Counted from the stretch's first letter, positions 9,530-19,624 are shown. The stretch: 64,000 nucleotides of DNA from Planctomicrobium piriforme (GCA_945861585.1 CAMAVC010000001.1:131947-195946), one strand, 5' to 3'. Translations and numbers: made by a program. Notes: a model not told the origin generated them from the letters alone.

Positions 9530-10810
9530 TTGCAGACAGCCGGGGTTCTGCTGCCGAAACAGTGCGATATCCTGGTCGTAGGAGCAGGTGCGGCCGGGCT
9601 GTTCGCGGCCACCTGGGCGGGCCGGGCCGCCCGTGACGCCGGTAGGCCAACCTCGATCGTCGCCGTCGATGGCGCGAAGAAACTCGGGGCCAAGATCCTC
9701 GTGGCTGGCGGCGGCCGCTGCAACGTCACGCACTGGCGTGTGACCGAGGCCGACTACGCCGGCAGCACGCCACCTGCGATCCGCAAGGTGCTCGGCCGAT
9801 TCACCGTCGATGACACGGTGCAGTTTTTCCGCGCGTGCGGTGTCGAGTTCAAGCGCGAGGACACCGGCAAACTGTTTCCCACCACCGACTCGGCACGCAC
9901 GGTGCTGGATGCCCTCGTTGCGGCGGCGACGCGGGCGGGAGCCACGCTCGAACATCCGGCCCGCGTCGAGGGGATCGAGCACGCGGGCAACGGCTTCCTC
10001 GTCGCCACCTCCGCGGGTCCGATCGAAGCTGCCCGCGTGATCCTCTGCACGGGCGGCAAATCGTTGCCGAAATCGGGCTCCGACGGCGCGGGCTTCGCGA
10101 TCGCCACGTCGCTCGGCCACTCGCTCACCGCGCCGATCGTGCCTGCGCTCGTGCCGCTCGTCGTGCCGGGTGAGCATTGGATCCGGGGGTTGTCCGGCCT
10201 CACGCTCCGTGCCGAGATGGTGCTGCTCGCGCCGACGGGCAAACGGCTGCGGTCGTTCACCGGGAGCACGCTCTGCACGCACACGGGGCTTTCGGGCCCG
10301 GCCGTGCTCGATGTCAGCCGCCACTGGCTGGTCGAGCGCGAGCGCGAGCGCGGTGTGCGGCTGGCGATCAACTGGCTCCCGGACATGTCGGCCGACGCCG
10401 TCGACAAGCTCCTGCAGGGTGCGGCTGGTCGTGGGCCGCTCGCCGTGCTTCGCGAGCACCTGCCCGAGCGGCTGGTGCGTCAGCTCTGTGAACTCGCCGG
10501 CGCGGCGGTTGCCGGTGATGTGCCGCGGGATGTCCGGCGCAGGCTCGTGCAGTGTGTGACCGGCCTCGAGCTCGACATCGTGGGCGACCGAGGATTCACC
10601 GTCGCCGAGGCCACTGCCGGCGGTGTGCCGCTCGCCGAAGTGCGGCTCGAGACGATGGAGAGCCGCGTCTGCCCGGGGTTGTTCTTCGCCGGCGAGGTGC
10701 TCGACGTCGACGGCCGGATCGGTGGCTTCAACTTTCAGTGGGCGTGGGCGAGCGGGTATGTCGCCGGGTCCGCCGCCGCTGCCGGGCGGGGCGATTCCCA
10801 GACTTCGTAG
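9530..10810 (+). CDS. NAD(P)/FAD-dependent oxidoreductase, HI0933/YhiN-like family
   Basis: CDILVVGAGAAGLFAATWAGRAA, KKLGAKILVAGGGRCNVTH, ...GRIGGFNFQWAWASGYVAG; start uncertain (TTG at 9530; ORF open from 9353). Confidence 0.88.
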   Translation: MQTAGVLLPKQCDILVVGAGAAGLFAATWAGRAARDAGRPTSIVAVDGAKKLGAKILVAGGGRCNVTHWRVTEADYAGSTPPAIRKVLGRFTVDDTVQFFRACGVEFKREDTGKLFPTTDSARTVLDALVAAATRAGATLEHPARVEGIEHAGNGFLVATSAGPIEAARVILCTGGKSLPKSGSDGAGFAIATSLGHSLTAPIVPALVPLVVPGEHWIRGLSGLTLRAEMVLLAPTGKRLRSFTGSTLCTHTGLSGPAVLDVSRHWLVERERERGVRLAINWLPDMSADAVDKLLQGAAGRGPLAVLREHLPERLVRQLCELAGAAVAGDVPRDVRRRLVQCVTGLELDIVGDRGFTVAEATAGGVPLAEVRLETMESRVCPGLFFAGEVLDVDGRIGGFNFQWAWASGYVAGSAAAAGRGDSQTS

Positions 10811-11964
10811 CGGCTCGCGCCGCGGCGCAGATCGACCACTCGAAGCGGCGCCGGTGCCGAGCCCGCGCATCGCGGTTGCGTGAGGAGCCGATCCACGGCC
10901 TCCATGACGCGTTCGCTCGACAAGGCCTTCATGGAGGCAGTTTCGGGATTCCAGGGCAGCCTCTGCCCGGTGCGCTGTCGGGTAACGCGGCCCCGGCGGG
11001 CTGTCTCGGCCTTCACGACCTCGCTTGCGGTCCTCCAGGGATGCCAGCGATTCGGGTCGGTCGGGCCGGCGAGCACGACCACGGGCACGCCGTTCGCGGC
11101 CGCGATATGGTTGAGCCCCGAGTCGACGCCCAGGCACAGATCCATGCGGGAAAGCAGCCCGCCCACATCGCAGAGCGACACCGTCGCCGAATGGTCGTGC
11201 ACGTGCGGAGCCGAACGTGTGGCGATGAGCCGCTGGAGCGCGTCGTGGACGAGCCGATCAGCAGGCCCGCCACAGAGAAACACCTCGCAGCCCCGATCGG
11301 CCACGAGCCAATCGATGATCCGGGCAAACCGATCGAGGGGCCACAGTCTGTGTTCGTCGGTCGACTGAGGTGCGACGAACACCTTCGGCCGTTCGGCGGC
11401 GACGCCGGTCATCAGGGCGTCGGCCTTGGCGATGGAGTCGGCGGTGTTCCAGGTTTCGTTGTGGCCGTCATCGATGGCGAGTCCCTCGCACCGCAAGAGA
11501 TCGAGGAACAGCTCGGCCTGATGCCGATGGGGTACCACGGGCACCTGCCGCGAGAGCAGACTCGATCCGATCGAGCGAAAGCCCACCCGCCACGGAATGC
11601 CTGCGAGCCAGGCGAGCAGGCAGCTCGAGAGCGATCGCTTGAGCAGGTAGACCCTGTCATAGCGGCGCGAGCGAATCCAGCGGGCATTCTCCATGACGTT
11701 GCTGAGCGACCCGCGCACCACACGGCCCCTCCGGGGCGGCCTCCGCCAGGGGAGCCGTTCATCGATATACGGGCAGTCGGCCAGGAGCGAGTCCGACCCC
11801 GACTCGCTGAGCACGTCGATCACGGCGTGCGGAAAGTTCCGCCTCAGATTCCGCAGAAACGGCACCGCGAGCATCGTGTCGCCGATGAAGCGATTGCGCA
11901 CCACGAGAATGCGCCGCGGCTCGGAGGATGCTGGGACGAAAGCAGGCATGACGGGCACTGGCAC
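10735..11964 (-). CDS. Glycosyltransferase family 9 (ADP-heptose:LPS heptosyltransferase-like)
   Basis: RRILVVRNRFIGDTMLAVPFLRNLRRNFP, GLNHIAAANGVPVVVLAGPTDPNRWHPW; GTG at 11964 or ATG at 11949. Confidence 0.88.
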   Translation of the reverse strand: MPVPVMPAFVPASSEPRRILVVRNRFIGDTMLAVPFLRNLRRNFPHAVIDVLSESGSDSLLADCPYIDERLPWRRPPRRGRVVRGSLSNVMENARWIRSRRYDRVYLLKRSLSSCLLAWLAGIPWRVGFRSIGSSLLSRQVPVVPHRHQAELFLDLLRCEGLAIDDGHNETWNTADSIAKADALMTGVAAERPKVFVAPQSTDEHRLWPLDRFARIIDWLVADRGCEVFLCGGPADRLVHDALQRLIATRSAPHVHDHSATVSLCDVGGLLSRMDLCLGVDSGLNHIAAANGVPVVVLAGPTDPNRWHPWRTASEVVKAETARRGRVTRQRTGQRLPWNPETASMKALSSERVMEAVDRLLTQPRCAGSAPAPLRVVDLRRGASRYEVWESPRPAAAADPATYPLAHAH

Positions 11965-14900
11965 TTAGCGGGCGAAGCCGACGAAGAAGCTAAACAGCTG
12001 CTGGCTGTCGTACGGGGCGTAGGCGATCGGGACGGCGAAGTCGAGCGCGATCGGGGCCGGACCCATCGCCGGCAGCGTGATGCGGAGGCCGACACCGGGC
12101 GCCACCCGCATCTGATTGATCGCGACGTTCGACTCGACGGTGCCGAAGTCGGTGAACACCACTCCGCGGAGCGTGTCGTCGGCCGTGATCGGAAACAGGT
12201 ACTCGATCGTATTGAGCCACTGGAACGGGCCGCCGATGATCGCGGCGTCTTGCCCAGGCTGCGGCGAGGTGCCGGCGACGGTCTGCCGGGGACTCGCCCC
12301 ACGGAACGCGAAGCCGCGGAGGGTGTTGTAGCCACCGGCGTAGAAGTTGTCGTACGCGGGCGTGTCGGGGCCCGACATGCCGAGCACCGAGCCGATCGAG
12401 AGCACGTGGCGGCCCGAGCCGTCGGCCCGCTCGCTCAGGAGAAAGTATTGCCGTCCCTCGAGGATGCCGCGCGGATAGACGAAGGTGCCGATCACCTGCT
12501 CGAATTCGAATGTCGCCAGATGGCCCTGCGTGGGCAGGAACGGGCTGTCACGGGTGTCGTGAATGAGCCCGCCCGAGAAGCCATACACCGCGTTCGTGCC
12601 GAGCATGTTGTTGACGGCCGGGGTGAGCAGCCGCGGATTGAACACGTCGACGCTCTCGCCCCGGAAGCCACCGTTGATCGACAGATCGGGAGCGAATTGA
12701 AACTGGTAGCCGAGGCCGACGCGGCCGCCGACGCGGGCCTCGGCCCAGTCGTAGAAGAACCGAGTGTAGTAGGACGCACTCGTGGACAGACCGATCCGCG
12801 TGTCGAAGAGATACGGCTCCTGGAACGTGGCGGTGTAGCGTTGGAGCTGCGTGCCCGGTGCGGCCTCGAGGCGGAACCGCTGCCCGGCCCCGCGGAACGC
12901 CGTACCGTTTTTGATATCGTCCCAGCTCTGGGGGAGCCGGAAGAGGTCGAAGTTTTGCTCGTCGACCACGATGTTGCCGACGAGGCCGGCGTTGGAGTTG
13001 ACGCCGGCACCGATCATCAGGCGGCCGGTCTGCGTCTCTTCGGCGTCGACGTCGACGATCACGTAGGGCTCGCTGCCAGGAAACACCTGCAGTGGCTGAT
13101 CGCCGCCGAAGTTCGGCACCATGCCGGGCTGGGCCACCATGCCCGGTTGGCCGAAGGGCTGACCGGGGAAGGGCTGGACCATGCCGGGCTGGGCGCCGGG
13201 TGCGAACCCCGGCTGGAATCCGCCGGGAGGCACGGCCTGCGGAAGCCCCGGCGGAGGCGCCATCGGCTGCTGTGCCACGTAGACCGGCGGTTGCACGGGC
13301 GGGGGGGGTGCGACGGTGCGCGAGTAGTCGAGCGCCTCGGGACCCGCCGGGGCGAGCGGAGCGCCGCCCCAGCCTTGCGCCGGGGCCGGCTGCTGCTGGA
13401 CGAACGGCTGCGGGCTTTGGCCGCGCCAGACGGTGCCGGCGACGCTGCCGGGAGCAGTCTGGCGGGGCGGCTGTGCCTGCGGCGCGGGGGTGCCGGCCGG
13501 CGCGGGTGCCGGCTGCACGCCGGTGCCGGCCTCAAGCATTTTGCCTTCGAGCACCAGGTCGATCACGGCGTCGTCGGACGAGGCGGGATCGGGGCTCTGG
13601 CCGCGGAACCCCGGCTGGCTCGGATCGCGGGCGATCTGTTCGTTGGCGTCTGCCGCGTTCTCGGGCTTGCTGAACACGATCCGCGGGCCCTCTCCCTTGG
13701 CCGCATCGGCGAGGAACAGGCTGCTCGACTTCAGCCGGCGCTCGTCGTCGCGCAGTTTGCGGATGTCGAGGATGTCACCCGGCCGCAGCGAAAGGCGATT
13801 GAGCACCGTGCTGTGCTTGGTGTGCGGGTGGTCGCCGCGGATGCGCACGTTGATCTTGCCGACGCGATACCGCTGCCCTTCGGTGACATTGTAGACGAGG
13901 TCGAGCTGGCCGGGCTCCTCGAGAAACCGTGGATCGGCCCGAATGTCTGCGAACACGAAGCCCCGGCCGCCGTAGATGTCGCGGATCAGACCGAGATCGA
14001 GATCCATCTTCGTCTGATTGAACGGCTCTCCGCTCTTGAGCTTGAGTTCGCGCGCGAGAAACTCACCCTTGAACTTGCTGTTGCCGATGAACGAAATGTT
14101 GCGCACGGAGTACCGCGGGCCCTCGTTGATCACGAACGTGAGCAGCGTCCAGTCCTTGCCCGCCCCGTGCACCACTTCGAGCTCACGGCCCACCTTCGCC
14201 TGGAAGAATCCGAGGCTGCGGTAGTACGCCGTGAGGGCGTCGACGTCGGCATCGATCTTCTCCCGGTCGACGTCACCGCCGAGCAGCCAGAAGACGCCCG
14301 GCTTCGACTTGATCTGGGTGAGCAGGCGGGCGTCGCTGGCGATCGAGTTGCCGACAAATCCGGTCCACAGCGACTTGCGGCTCCGGCCCTCGTCGATCAG
14401 GAACACCGCGCCTTTGTCGCCCGGCTTGCTGCCCTCGACCGTCGAGACGCGGGCCGCGTCGTAGCCCTTCTCGTGATAGAACGCCTCGATCCGCCGGCGG
14501 GCCTCCTCGACGACATACGGGTCCATCGAGTCCCCGACATCGATCTCGGCCTTCTTTCGCAGCGTGCGGGAGGTGACCTTCTCGTTGCCGACATACTTCA
14601 CGTAACGGAGCATCGGTCGCTCCACCACCTGAAAGATCACGACCACGCCCTCTTTCACCCGCACGTACTTCGGGTGCACGTCGACGAACTTCCGCGAGCG
14701 GTGCAGGGTGCGCACGTCCTCCTCGATCGCCTGGGCGTCGAAGATCTGCCCGGCGCGGGTCACGAGCTTGGGCAGCTTCGAAACCTCCGTGGCGTGATTC
14801 CCCTCGATTCGCACCTCGACGATGCGGTTGGCCTCGTCGACGGGTGGTGTTGCCGCGGGGAGCGGCTGGGGGGTCGGAGGGCCAGCCACGGGCGTCATTC

Positions 14901-15024
14901 CCGCGCCGGGAAGCGGGCCCGGTGCCTGCGCATGCGACCACGTCGGCGCAGCGGCCAGGGCCAGCGCGAGGCACTGCGGCCAGGTCAGGGTGCGAAGGGC
15001 GGAGGTGACCGCGCGAAATGTCAT
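11965..15024 (-). CDS. bamA: BamA/Omp85-type outer membrane protein assembly factor with POTRA domains
   Basis: Signal peptide, tandem POTRA-like segments (VEVRIEGN..., YVKYVGNEKVTSRTLRKKAEI), C-terminal barrel ending in aromatic ...YDSQQLFSFFVGFAR. Confidence 0.87.
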   Translation of the reverse strand: MTFRAVTSALRTLTWPQCLALALAAAPTWSHAQAPGPLPGAGMTPVAGPPTPQPLPAATPPVDEANRIVEVRIEGNHATEVSKLPKLVTRAGQIFDAQAIEEDVRTLHRSRKFVDVHPKYVRVKEGVVVIFQVVERPMLRYVKYVGNEKVTSRTLRKKAEIDVGDSMDPYVVEEARRRIEAFYHEKGYDAARVSTVEGSKPGDKGAVFLIDEGRSRKSLWTGFVGNSIASDARLLTQIKSKPGVFWLLGGDVDREKIDADVDALTAYYRSLGFFQAKVGRELEVVHGAGKDWTLLTFVINEGPRYSVRNISFIGNSKFKGEFLARELKLKSGEPFNQTKMDLDLGLIRDIYGGRGFVFADIRADPRFLEEPGQLDLVYNVTEGQRYRVGKINVRIRGDHPHTKHSTVLNRLSLRPGDILDIRKLRDDERRLKSSSLFLADAAKGEGPRIVFSKPENAADANEQIARDPSQPGFRGQSPDPASSDDAVIDLVLEGKMLEAGTGVQPAPAPAGTPAPQAQPPRQTAPGSVAGTVWRGQSPQPFVQQQPAPAQGWGGAPLAPAGPEALDYSRTVAPPPPVQPPVYVAQQPMAPPPGLPQAVPPGGFQPGFAPGAQPGMVQPFPGQPFGQPGMVAQPGMVPNFGGDQPLQVFPGSEPYVIVDVDAEETQTGRLMIGAGVNSNAGLVGNIVVDEQNFDLFRLPQSWDDIKNGTAFRGAGQRFRLEAAPGTQLQRYTATFQEPYLFDTRIGLSTSASYYTRFFYDWAEARVGGRVGLGYQFQFAPDLSINGGFRGESVDVFNPRLLTPAVNNMLGTNAVYGFSGGLIHDTRDSPFLPTQGHLATFEFEQVIGTFVYPRGILEGRQYFLLSERADGSGRHVLSIGSVLGMSGPDTPAYDNFYAGGYNTLRGFAFRGASPRQTVAGTSPQPGQDAAIIGGPFQWLNTIEYLFPITADDTLRGVVFTDFGTVESNVAINQMRVAPGVGLRITLPAMGPAPIALDFAVPIAYAPYDSQQLFSFFVGFAR

Positions 15025-15301
15025 CGACGATCCCGTGGAAGGGCGGGCACAAGGGCGGGGAGGAATACCGGCAGACTGCATTCAGCCACAAGGCGAAAAC
15101 ACGCAGTTCGATTGGCCCTCGATTCCGAGCGGGTTTCGCGTCTCCGTCCGCGTTCGAAATACCCACGCCCCTCCCCTTCCACCGGCTGTGTGGCGCGCGG
15201 CGCTGCTTGACTGGCCCCGTGAAACCCCGATACTTTTCTCTATTCTGCCCGGTTTTCCGCGTGGTTCACGCACGGCGTTCCCCAAGCACCCGGCTTTGCC
15301 C

Positions 15302-16462
15302 ATGCGGCCCATGGTGATCGATCTGCGGAAGACCGACGACCCGCGTGACGTCGTTCATCGGGCTGTCCAAATGCTGGCCGAGGGGCGGGCCGTCGCCTTT
15401 CCGACCGAGACCGACTACGTGATCGCCGCGAGCATTCGCGACGCTGCCGCGGTCGAGCGGCTCGTCGGGCTCGCGCCTGAGCGTGCCGGCGAGCCACGCC
15501 TCGCGCTGGCTCTCAAAAGCGCCGACGAGGCACTCGACTGGGCGCCCAGGCTGAGCCCGATAGGCCAGCGCATCGCGCGCCGGTGCTGGCCTGGGCCGGT
15601 GGCCATCCTGGTGGCCGACGACCATCCCGACAGTCTCGTTCACCGCCTGCCCGACGCGGCCCGACTGGCGATCGTCGGCACGGGACGGCTCCGGCTCCGT
15701 GTGCCCGGTCATCCCATGCTCGCCGACTGCATGCGGATGCTGGCCGGGCCCGTGGTGCTCGCCGAACCCGGCGGTGACGGTGGATCCGTCGCCGTCACCG
15801 CCGAGGAAATTGCCGCCAGAGGCGGTGATCAGGTGGCGCTCGTCATCGACGATGGAAGATCACGGTACGCCCAGCCCGCCTCCACGATCGAGGTCGACGA
15901 ACACGACTTCCGCATCGTGCACCCGGGGATCGTCTCGCAGGAGACGTTGCGCCGGCTCTCGAGCCTGATGGTGCTGTTCGTGTGCACGGGGAACACCTGC
16001 CGCAGCCCGATGGCAGAGACGATCTTCAAGCAGCTCGCCGCCGAGCGGCTCGGCTGTCGACCGGATGAACTCGAACGCGCGGGCATCGTGGTCGCGAGTG
16101 CCGGGATCGCCGCCTGGGGGGGCGGTGCCGCCAGCGTTGGAGCAGTCGAGGCGATGCGCGACTGCGGCGCTGATCTCTCGGGCCACGAGAGCCAGCCGGT
16201 CACCGACACGCTCGTGCGGCAGGCCGACATCATCTGGACGATGACCGCATCGCACCGGGCGGCGATCATCGCCCAATACCCGGAAGCTGGTGGCCGCACC
16301 GCCGTGCTCTCGCCCGACCGGGTCGACGTGATCGACCCGATCGGCGGTCCTGTGGCGACCTACCGCACGTGCGCCGAGCAAATCCGGCAGCACTTGATCG
16401 CCAGGCTCACTACAATTCAATTGCCTGTTCGGCAACCGCCGGCCTCGAAGCCGGCGGTGTGA
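15302..16462 (+). CDS. Fusion: YrdC/Sua5/YciO-like domain plus low-molecular-weight protein tyrosine/arginine phosphatase domain
   Basis: N-term GRAVAFPTETDYVIAASIRD (YrdC-like); C-term MVLFVCTGNTCRSPMAETIFKQL and ...VIDPIGGP (LMW-PTP P-loop and DP loop). Confidence 0.87.
   Translation: MRPMVIDLRKTDDPRDVVHRAVQMLAEGRAVAFPTETDYVIAASIRDAAAVERLVGLAPERAGEPRLALALKSADEALDWAPRLSPIGQRIARRCWPGPVAILVADDHPDSLVHRLPDAARLAIVGTGRLRLRVPGHPMLADCMRMLAGPVVLAEPGGDGGSVAVTAEEIAARGGDQVALVIDDGRSRYAQPASTIEVDEHDFRIVHPGIVSQETLRRLSSLMVLFVCTGNTCRSPMAETIFKQLAAERLGCRPDELERAGIVVASAGIAAWGGGAASVGAVEAMRDCGADLSGHESQPVTDTLVRQADIIWTMTASHRAAIIAQYPEAGGRTAVLSPDRVDVIDPIGGPVATYRTCAEQIRQHLIARLTTIQLPVRQPPASKPAV
16436..16457. repeat. Perfect 8-bp-stem palindrome CCGCCGGC-CTCGAA-GCCGGCGG at 3' end of the YrdC-LMWPTP gene
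   Basis: Direct inspection; related sequence CCCGGCGTCGAAGCCGGCGGTA lies at 16961-16982 on the other side of rpiB. Confidence 0.8.
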
Positions 16463-16474
16463 TTTCTGTGATGC

Positions 16475-16933
16475 ATGGAGCGATTGATGCGGATTGCCAT
16501 CGGAAGTGACCACAGGGGCGTCGCCGCCCGCCAACGGATCATCGGGCTGCTCGAGCACATGGGGCACGAGGTGCTCGACTGCGGCAGCCACGGCACCGAC
16601 GCGGTCGATTACCCGGACATCGCGGCTGACGTCGCCGGCCGTGTGAGCGCCGGCACGGTCGACAGGGGTATCCTCCTGTGCTGCACCGGCGTCGGCATGG
16701 CGATCGCCGCCAACAAGTTGCCCGGTGTCCGCGCCGCCACCTGCCACGACGAGGTGACGGCCGAGATGAGCCGCCGCCACAATGATCTCAACGTCCTCTG
16801 CCTCTCGGCCGAACTCCTCGGGCCCGAGCTGCAGGACAAGATGCTGCGCACCTGGCTCGACACGCCCTTCGAGGGCGGCCGCCACGCCCGCCGCGTCGCC
16901 AAGATCACAGCCCTCGAGCCCGACTGCACGTAG
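16475..16933 (+). CDS. rpiB: Ribose 5-phosphate isomerase B
   Basis: MRIAIGSDHRGVAARQRI, GVGMAIAANKLPGVRAATCHDEVTAEMSRRHNDLNVLCLSAE; start 16475 or 16487. Confidence 0.96.
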   Translation: MERLMRIAIGSDHRGVAARQRIIGLLEHMGHEVLDCGSHGTDAVDYPDIAADVAGRVSAGTVDRGILLCCTGVGMAIAANKLPGVRAATCHDEVTAEMSRRHNDLNVLCLSAELLGPELQDKMLRTWLDTPFEGGRHARRVAKITALEPDCT

Positions 16934-17292
16934 GACGGGCTTCATTCTCAACTCGCCCAACCCGGCGTCGAAGCCGGCGGTACGCTGCTCCATCGCCGAG
17001 GGCGATCGCTAGTCCAGTCTCAACTGTGATGGTGCGCTTGGTGTAAGCCGCGTATCTGCCCGTCGGCTCTTCCGCATCGCACCGACCGTCTCCACCGCCT
17101 CGCCTTTCCCGTTGAGGAGGTTTCGGGCTCCCCGTGTCCCGGGAGCCGGCGTATTTGACCAGCGCAGCCATGGATGGCGCAGTGCAGGCAAATCCGAGTG
17201 AGCGGAGGCCTGGAGGGCCGGAGAGAACGTCCGGCGATGGGATATGGGGAGCCTGAAACCGGCGCCTCATATGCCTCGCGCGAGTAAGCAAC

Positions 17293-17310
17293 GACAGGCT
17301 CAAGCCTGTC
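17293..17310. terminator. Hairpin GACAGGC-TCAA-GCCTGTC between convergent rpiB and Gfo/Idh/MocA genes (possible bidirectional terminator or interspersed repeat)
   Basis: Perfect 7-bp stem, 4-nt loop, 11 bp from the downstream minus-strand stop codon. Confidence 0.5.
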
Positions 17311-17321
17311 CTACGGCGGCG

Positions 17322-18455
17322 TCACACCTTGACCCACTGGTGGCTCTTGGCGCTCGCGAGCACCGCGTCGCAGACCTTCTGGGTTTCGAGGGCGTCGCGG
17401 AACGTGGGGTGGGCGGGCTTCTTCTTGGCGTAGGCGTCGAGGAAGTCGGCCACCTGGTGCACGAAGGAGTGCTCGTAGCCGATCGCGAGGCCCGGCACCC
17501 ACCACTTGTCCATGTAGGGGTGATCGCCGTCGGTCACGTGCACGCTCTTCCAGCCCCGCATCGGGCCTTCGTCTCGGTAGTCGAACACCTGCAGCCGGTG
17601 GAGATCGTGGAGATCCCACTTGAGGCTCATGTTTTCGCCATTGATCTCGAACGTGTAGAGGGCCTTGTGGCCGCGGGCGTAGCGGGTGCTCTCGAAGAGG
17701 CCGAGCGAGCCGTTCTGGAAGTGGCAGAGAAACGAGCAGGCGTCGTCGATCGTCACTTTCTCCATCTTGCCGGTGAGCTGGTGCTTCCGTTCCTTGACGA
17801 ACGTCTCGGTCATCGCCGTGACGTCGGTGACGAGGCCGTTGAGCCAGAGTGCCGTGTCGATGCAGTGGGCGAGGAGGTCGCCCGTCACGCCGCTGCCGGC
17901 GGCTGCCGAGTCGAGCCGCCAGAGGGCCGCCCCGCCCTGCGGGAGGTCGGCGTTGATCGTCCAGTCCTGGAGGAACTCGGCACGGTAATGGAAGATACGC
18001 CCGAGTTTGCCGGAGTCGATGATCTGCTTGGCGAACGTGACGGCCGGGATGCGGCGGTAGTTGTACCAGACCATGTTCGGCACGCCGGCCTTCTCGACGG
18101 CCTGGCACATCGTCTCGCCTTCGGCCGCGTCCATGGAGAGCGGCTTCTCGCAGAGGATCGCTTTGCCGTGCTTCGCCGCCTCGATCGCAATCTCGGCATG
18201 GAGGTTGTTCGGTGTGCAGATGTCGATCGCGTCGATGTCGTCGGCGGCCACGAGCTTCCGCCAGTCGGTCTCGACCCGCTTGTAGCCCCAGCGGTCGGCG
18301 AAGGCTTTGGCTTTCTCGGCGTCGCGGGCAGCCACGGCTTGCAGGACGGGGAGGTATTCGAGGTCGAAGAAGTCCTTGACGCGGTTGTAGCCATTGGAGT
18401 GGGCGCGGCCCATGAAGCCGTAGCCGATCATGCCGATGCGGAGGGGTTTTGCCAT
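17322..18455 (-). CDS. Gfo/Idh/MocA family oxidoreductase
   Basis: [19 protein letters not shown] Rossmann start; [15 protein letters not shown] (EKP motif). Confidence 0.94.
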   Translation of the reverse strand: MAKPLRIGMIGYGFMGRAHSNGYNRVKDFFDLEYLPVLQAVAARDAEKAKAFADRWGYKRVETDWRKLVAADDIDAIDICTPNNLHAEIAIEAAKHGKAILCEKPLSMDAAEGETMCQAVEKAGVPNMVWYNYRRIPAVTFAKQIIDSGKLGRIFHYRAEFLQDWTINADLPQGGAALWRLDSAAAGSGVTGDLLAHCIDTALWLNGLVTDVTAMTETFVKERKHQLTGKMEKVTIDDACSFLCHFQNGSLGLFESTRYARGHKALYTFEINGENMSLKWDLHDLHRLQVFDYRDEGPMRGWKSVHVTDGDHPYMDKWWVPGLAIGYEHSFVHQVADFLDAYAKKKPAHPTFRDALETQKVCDAVLASAKSHQWVKV

Positions 18456-18592
18456 GTGAGCATCCTTCGTGAGTTACGAATCGTTCAATTTGGTCCCGGC
18501 TCGGGGGCGGCAAAAGTCTCCTCGCGTGGGCCGCGGCGGCCCAAGGCTCGTCGAGCGTTCGCCGACCCCCTCGCCTCGCGTATGTGATGTTC

Positions 18593-19624
18593 CTATGCCC
18601 AGCCGTGCGCGTCGCGGACGGCGAGCATGGTCTTGAGGATGGTGTTCCAGGTCTTCGGGTCTTCGAGCGTCTTGTTCGGAAACATGCAGCCGTCCCAGCA
18701 GATGTGCTTGATGCCCCGTTTGTCGGCGTCTTTGAGCCAGAGCCCCGAGCACTTCACGATGTCGAGCTTGCCCTTGGGGTCGTCTGCCGGACAGTGCTTG
18801 CCCGTCTTGTCGTGCGAGCCCGCGCCGTGCACTTCGCCGTCGTTCTGGGCCACGTGGAAGTCGATCGTCCAGGGCCTGAGCTTGTCCACCATCTTCTCGT
18901 AGGCGGGCCAGAACTCGGCCTCCGTGTAGCCCGGCTGCACGAGGGCGTGCTCCGGGGCGTTGTAGCCGAGCAGATAGAGATACGTGTGGGCGAGATCGGC
19001 CTGGAAGCCGAGCGTCTCGGGCATGCCGACCTCTTCGAGTAGGTCGAGCATGTCCTTCCACGAGTGCATGCCCGCCCAGCAGATCTCCCCTTCGGCCGCC
19101 AGTCGCTGGCCGTTGTCACGGGCGATCGTGGCCGCCTCGCGGAACGTCTCCGCGATTTTGGCCGTGTTGGCCTTGGCATGCTCCCGCCACTTGGCCACGC
19201 CGAACTCGGCAGAGTCGATGCGGATCACGCCATACTTCCGCACGCCGTGCTTCTCGAACACCTTCGCGATCCGGCAGGCCATCTTTACGGCCGAAAGAAA
19301 TTTTTCCTTCGCGGCCGCATCGCCCATCGCCGAATCGCCCACCGTGCCCGGCCACACCGGGGCCACGAGCGAACCGACCGAGAAGCCGTGCTTCGCGATC
19401 AGGTCGGCGATCTTCCCGAGCTCGGCATCGCTCGCCTCGGGGTTCGTGTGCGGCAGAAACAAGAAGTAGTCGATGCCGTCGAACTTCTGCCCGTTGACGT
19501 TCGCAGCAGCGGTCAGCTCGAGCATCCGCTCGAGCGAGATCGGCGGCTCCTGGCCGGGATCGGTGCCCTTGCCGACGAGGCCGGGCCACATGGCGTTGTG
19601 AAGCTTGGGGGCGGTATGCGGCAT
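18593..19624 (-). CDS. Sugar phosphate isomerase/epimerase (xylose isomerase-like TIM barrel)
   Basis: [28 protein letters not shown]; pairing with Gfo/Idh/MocA gene. Confidence 0.87.
   Translation of the reverse strand: MPHTAPKLHNAMWPGLVGKGTDPGQEPPISLERMLELTAAANVNGQKFDGIDYFLFLPHTNPEASDAELGKIADLIAKHGFSVGSLVAPVWPGTVGDSAMGDAAAKEKFLSAVKMACRIAKVFEKHGVRKYGVIRIDSAEFGVAKWREHAKANTAKIAETFREAATIARDNGQRLAAEGEICWAGMHSWKDMLDLLEEVGMPETLGFQADLAHTYLYLLGYNAPEHALVQPGYTEAEFWPAYEKMVDKLRPWTIDFHVAQNDGEVHGAGSHDKTGKHCPADDPKGKLDIVKCSGLWLKDADKRGIKHICWDGCMFPNKTLEDPKTWNTILKTMLAVRDAHGWA

Noticed and set aside
10552-15210. 1552-codon plus-strand ORF
   Set aside because: Antisense to bamA and GT9; high-GC third-position bias opens the opposite strand. 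The translation is compositionally unnatural and has no domain.
15302-15950. Annotating the N-domain as functional tsaC/sua5
   Set aside because: Only the FPTETDY region is convincing; other catalytic motifs look degenerate, so no gene symbol was given.
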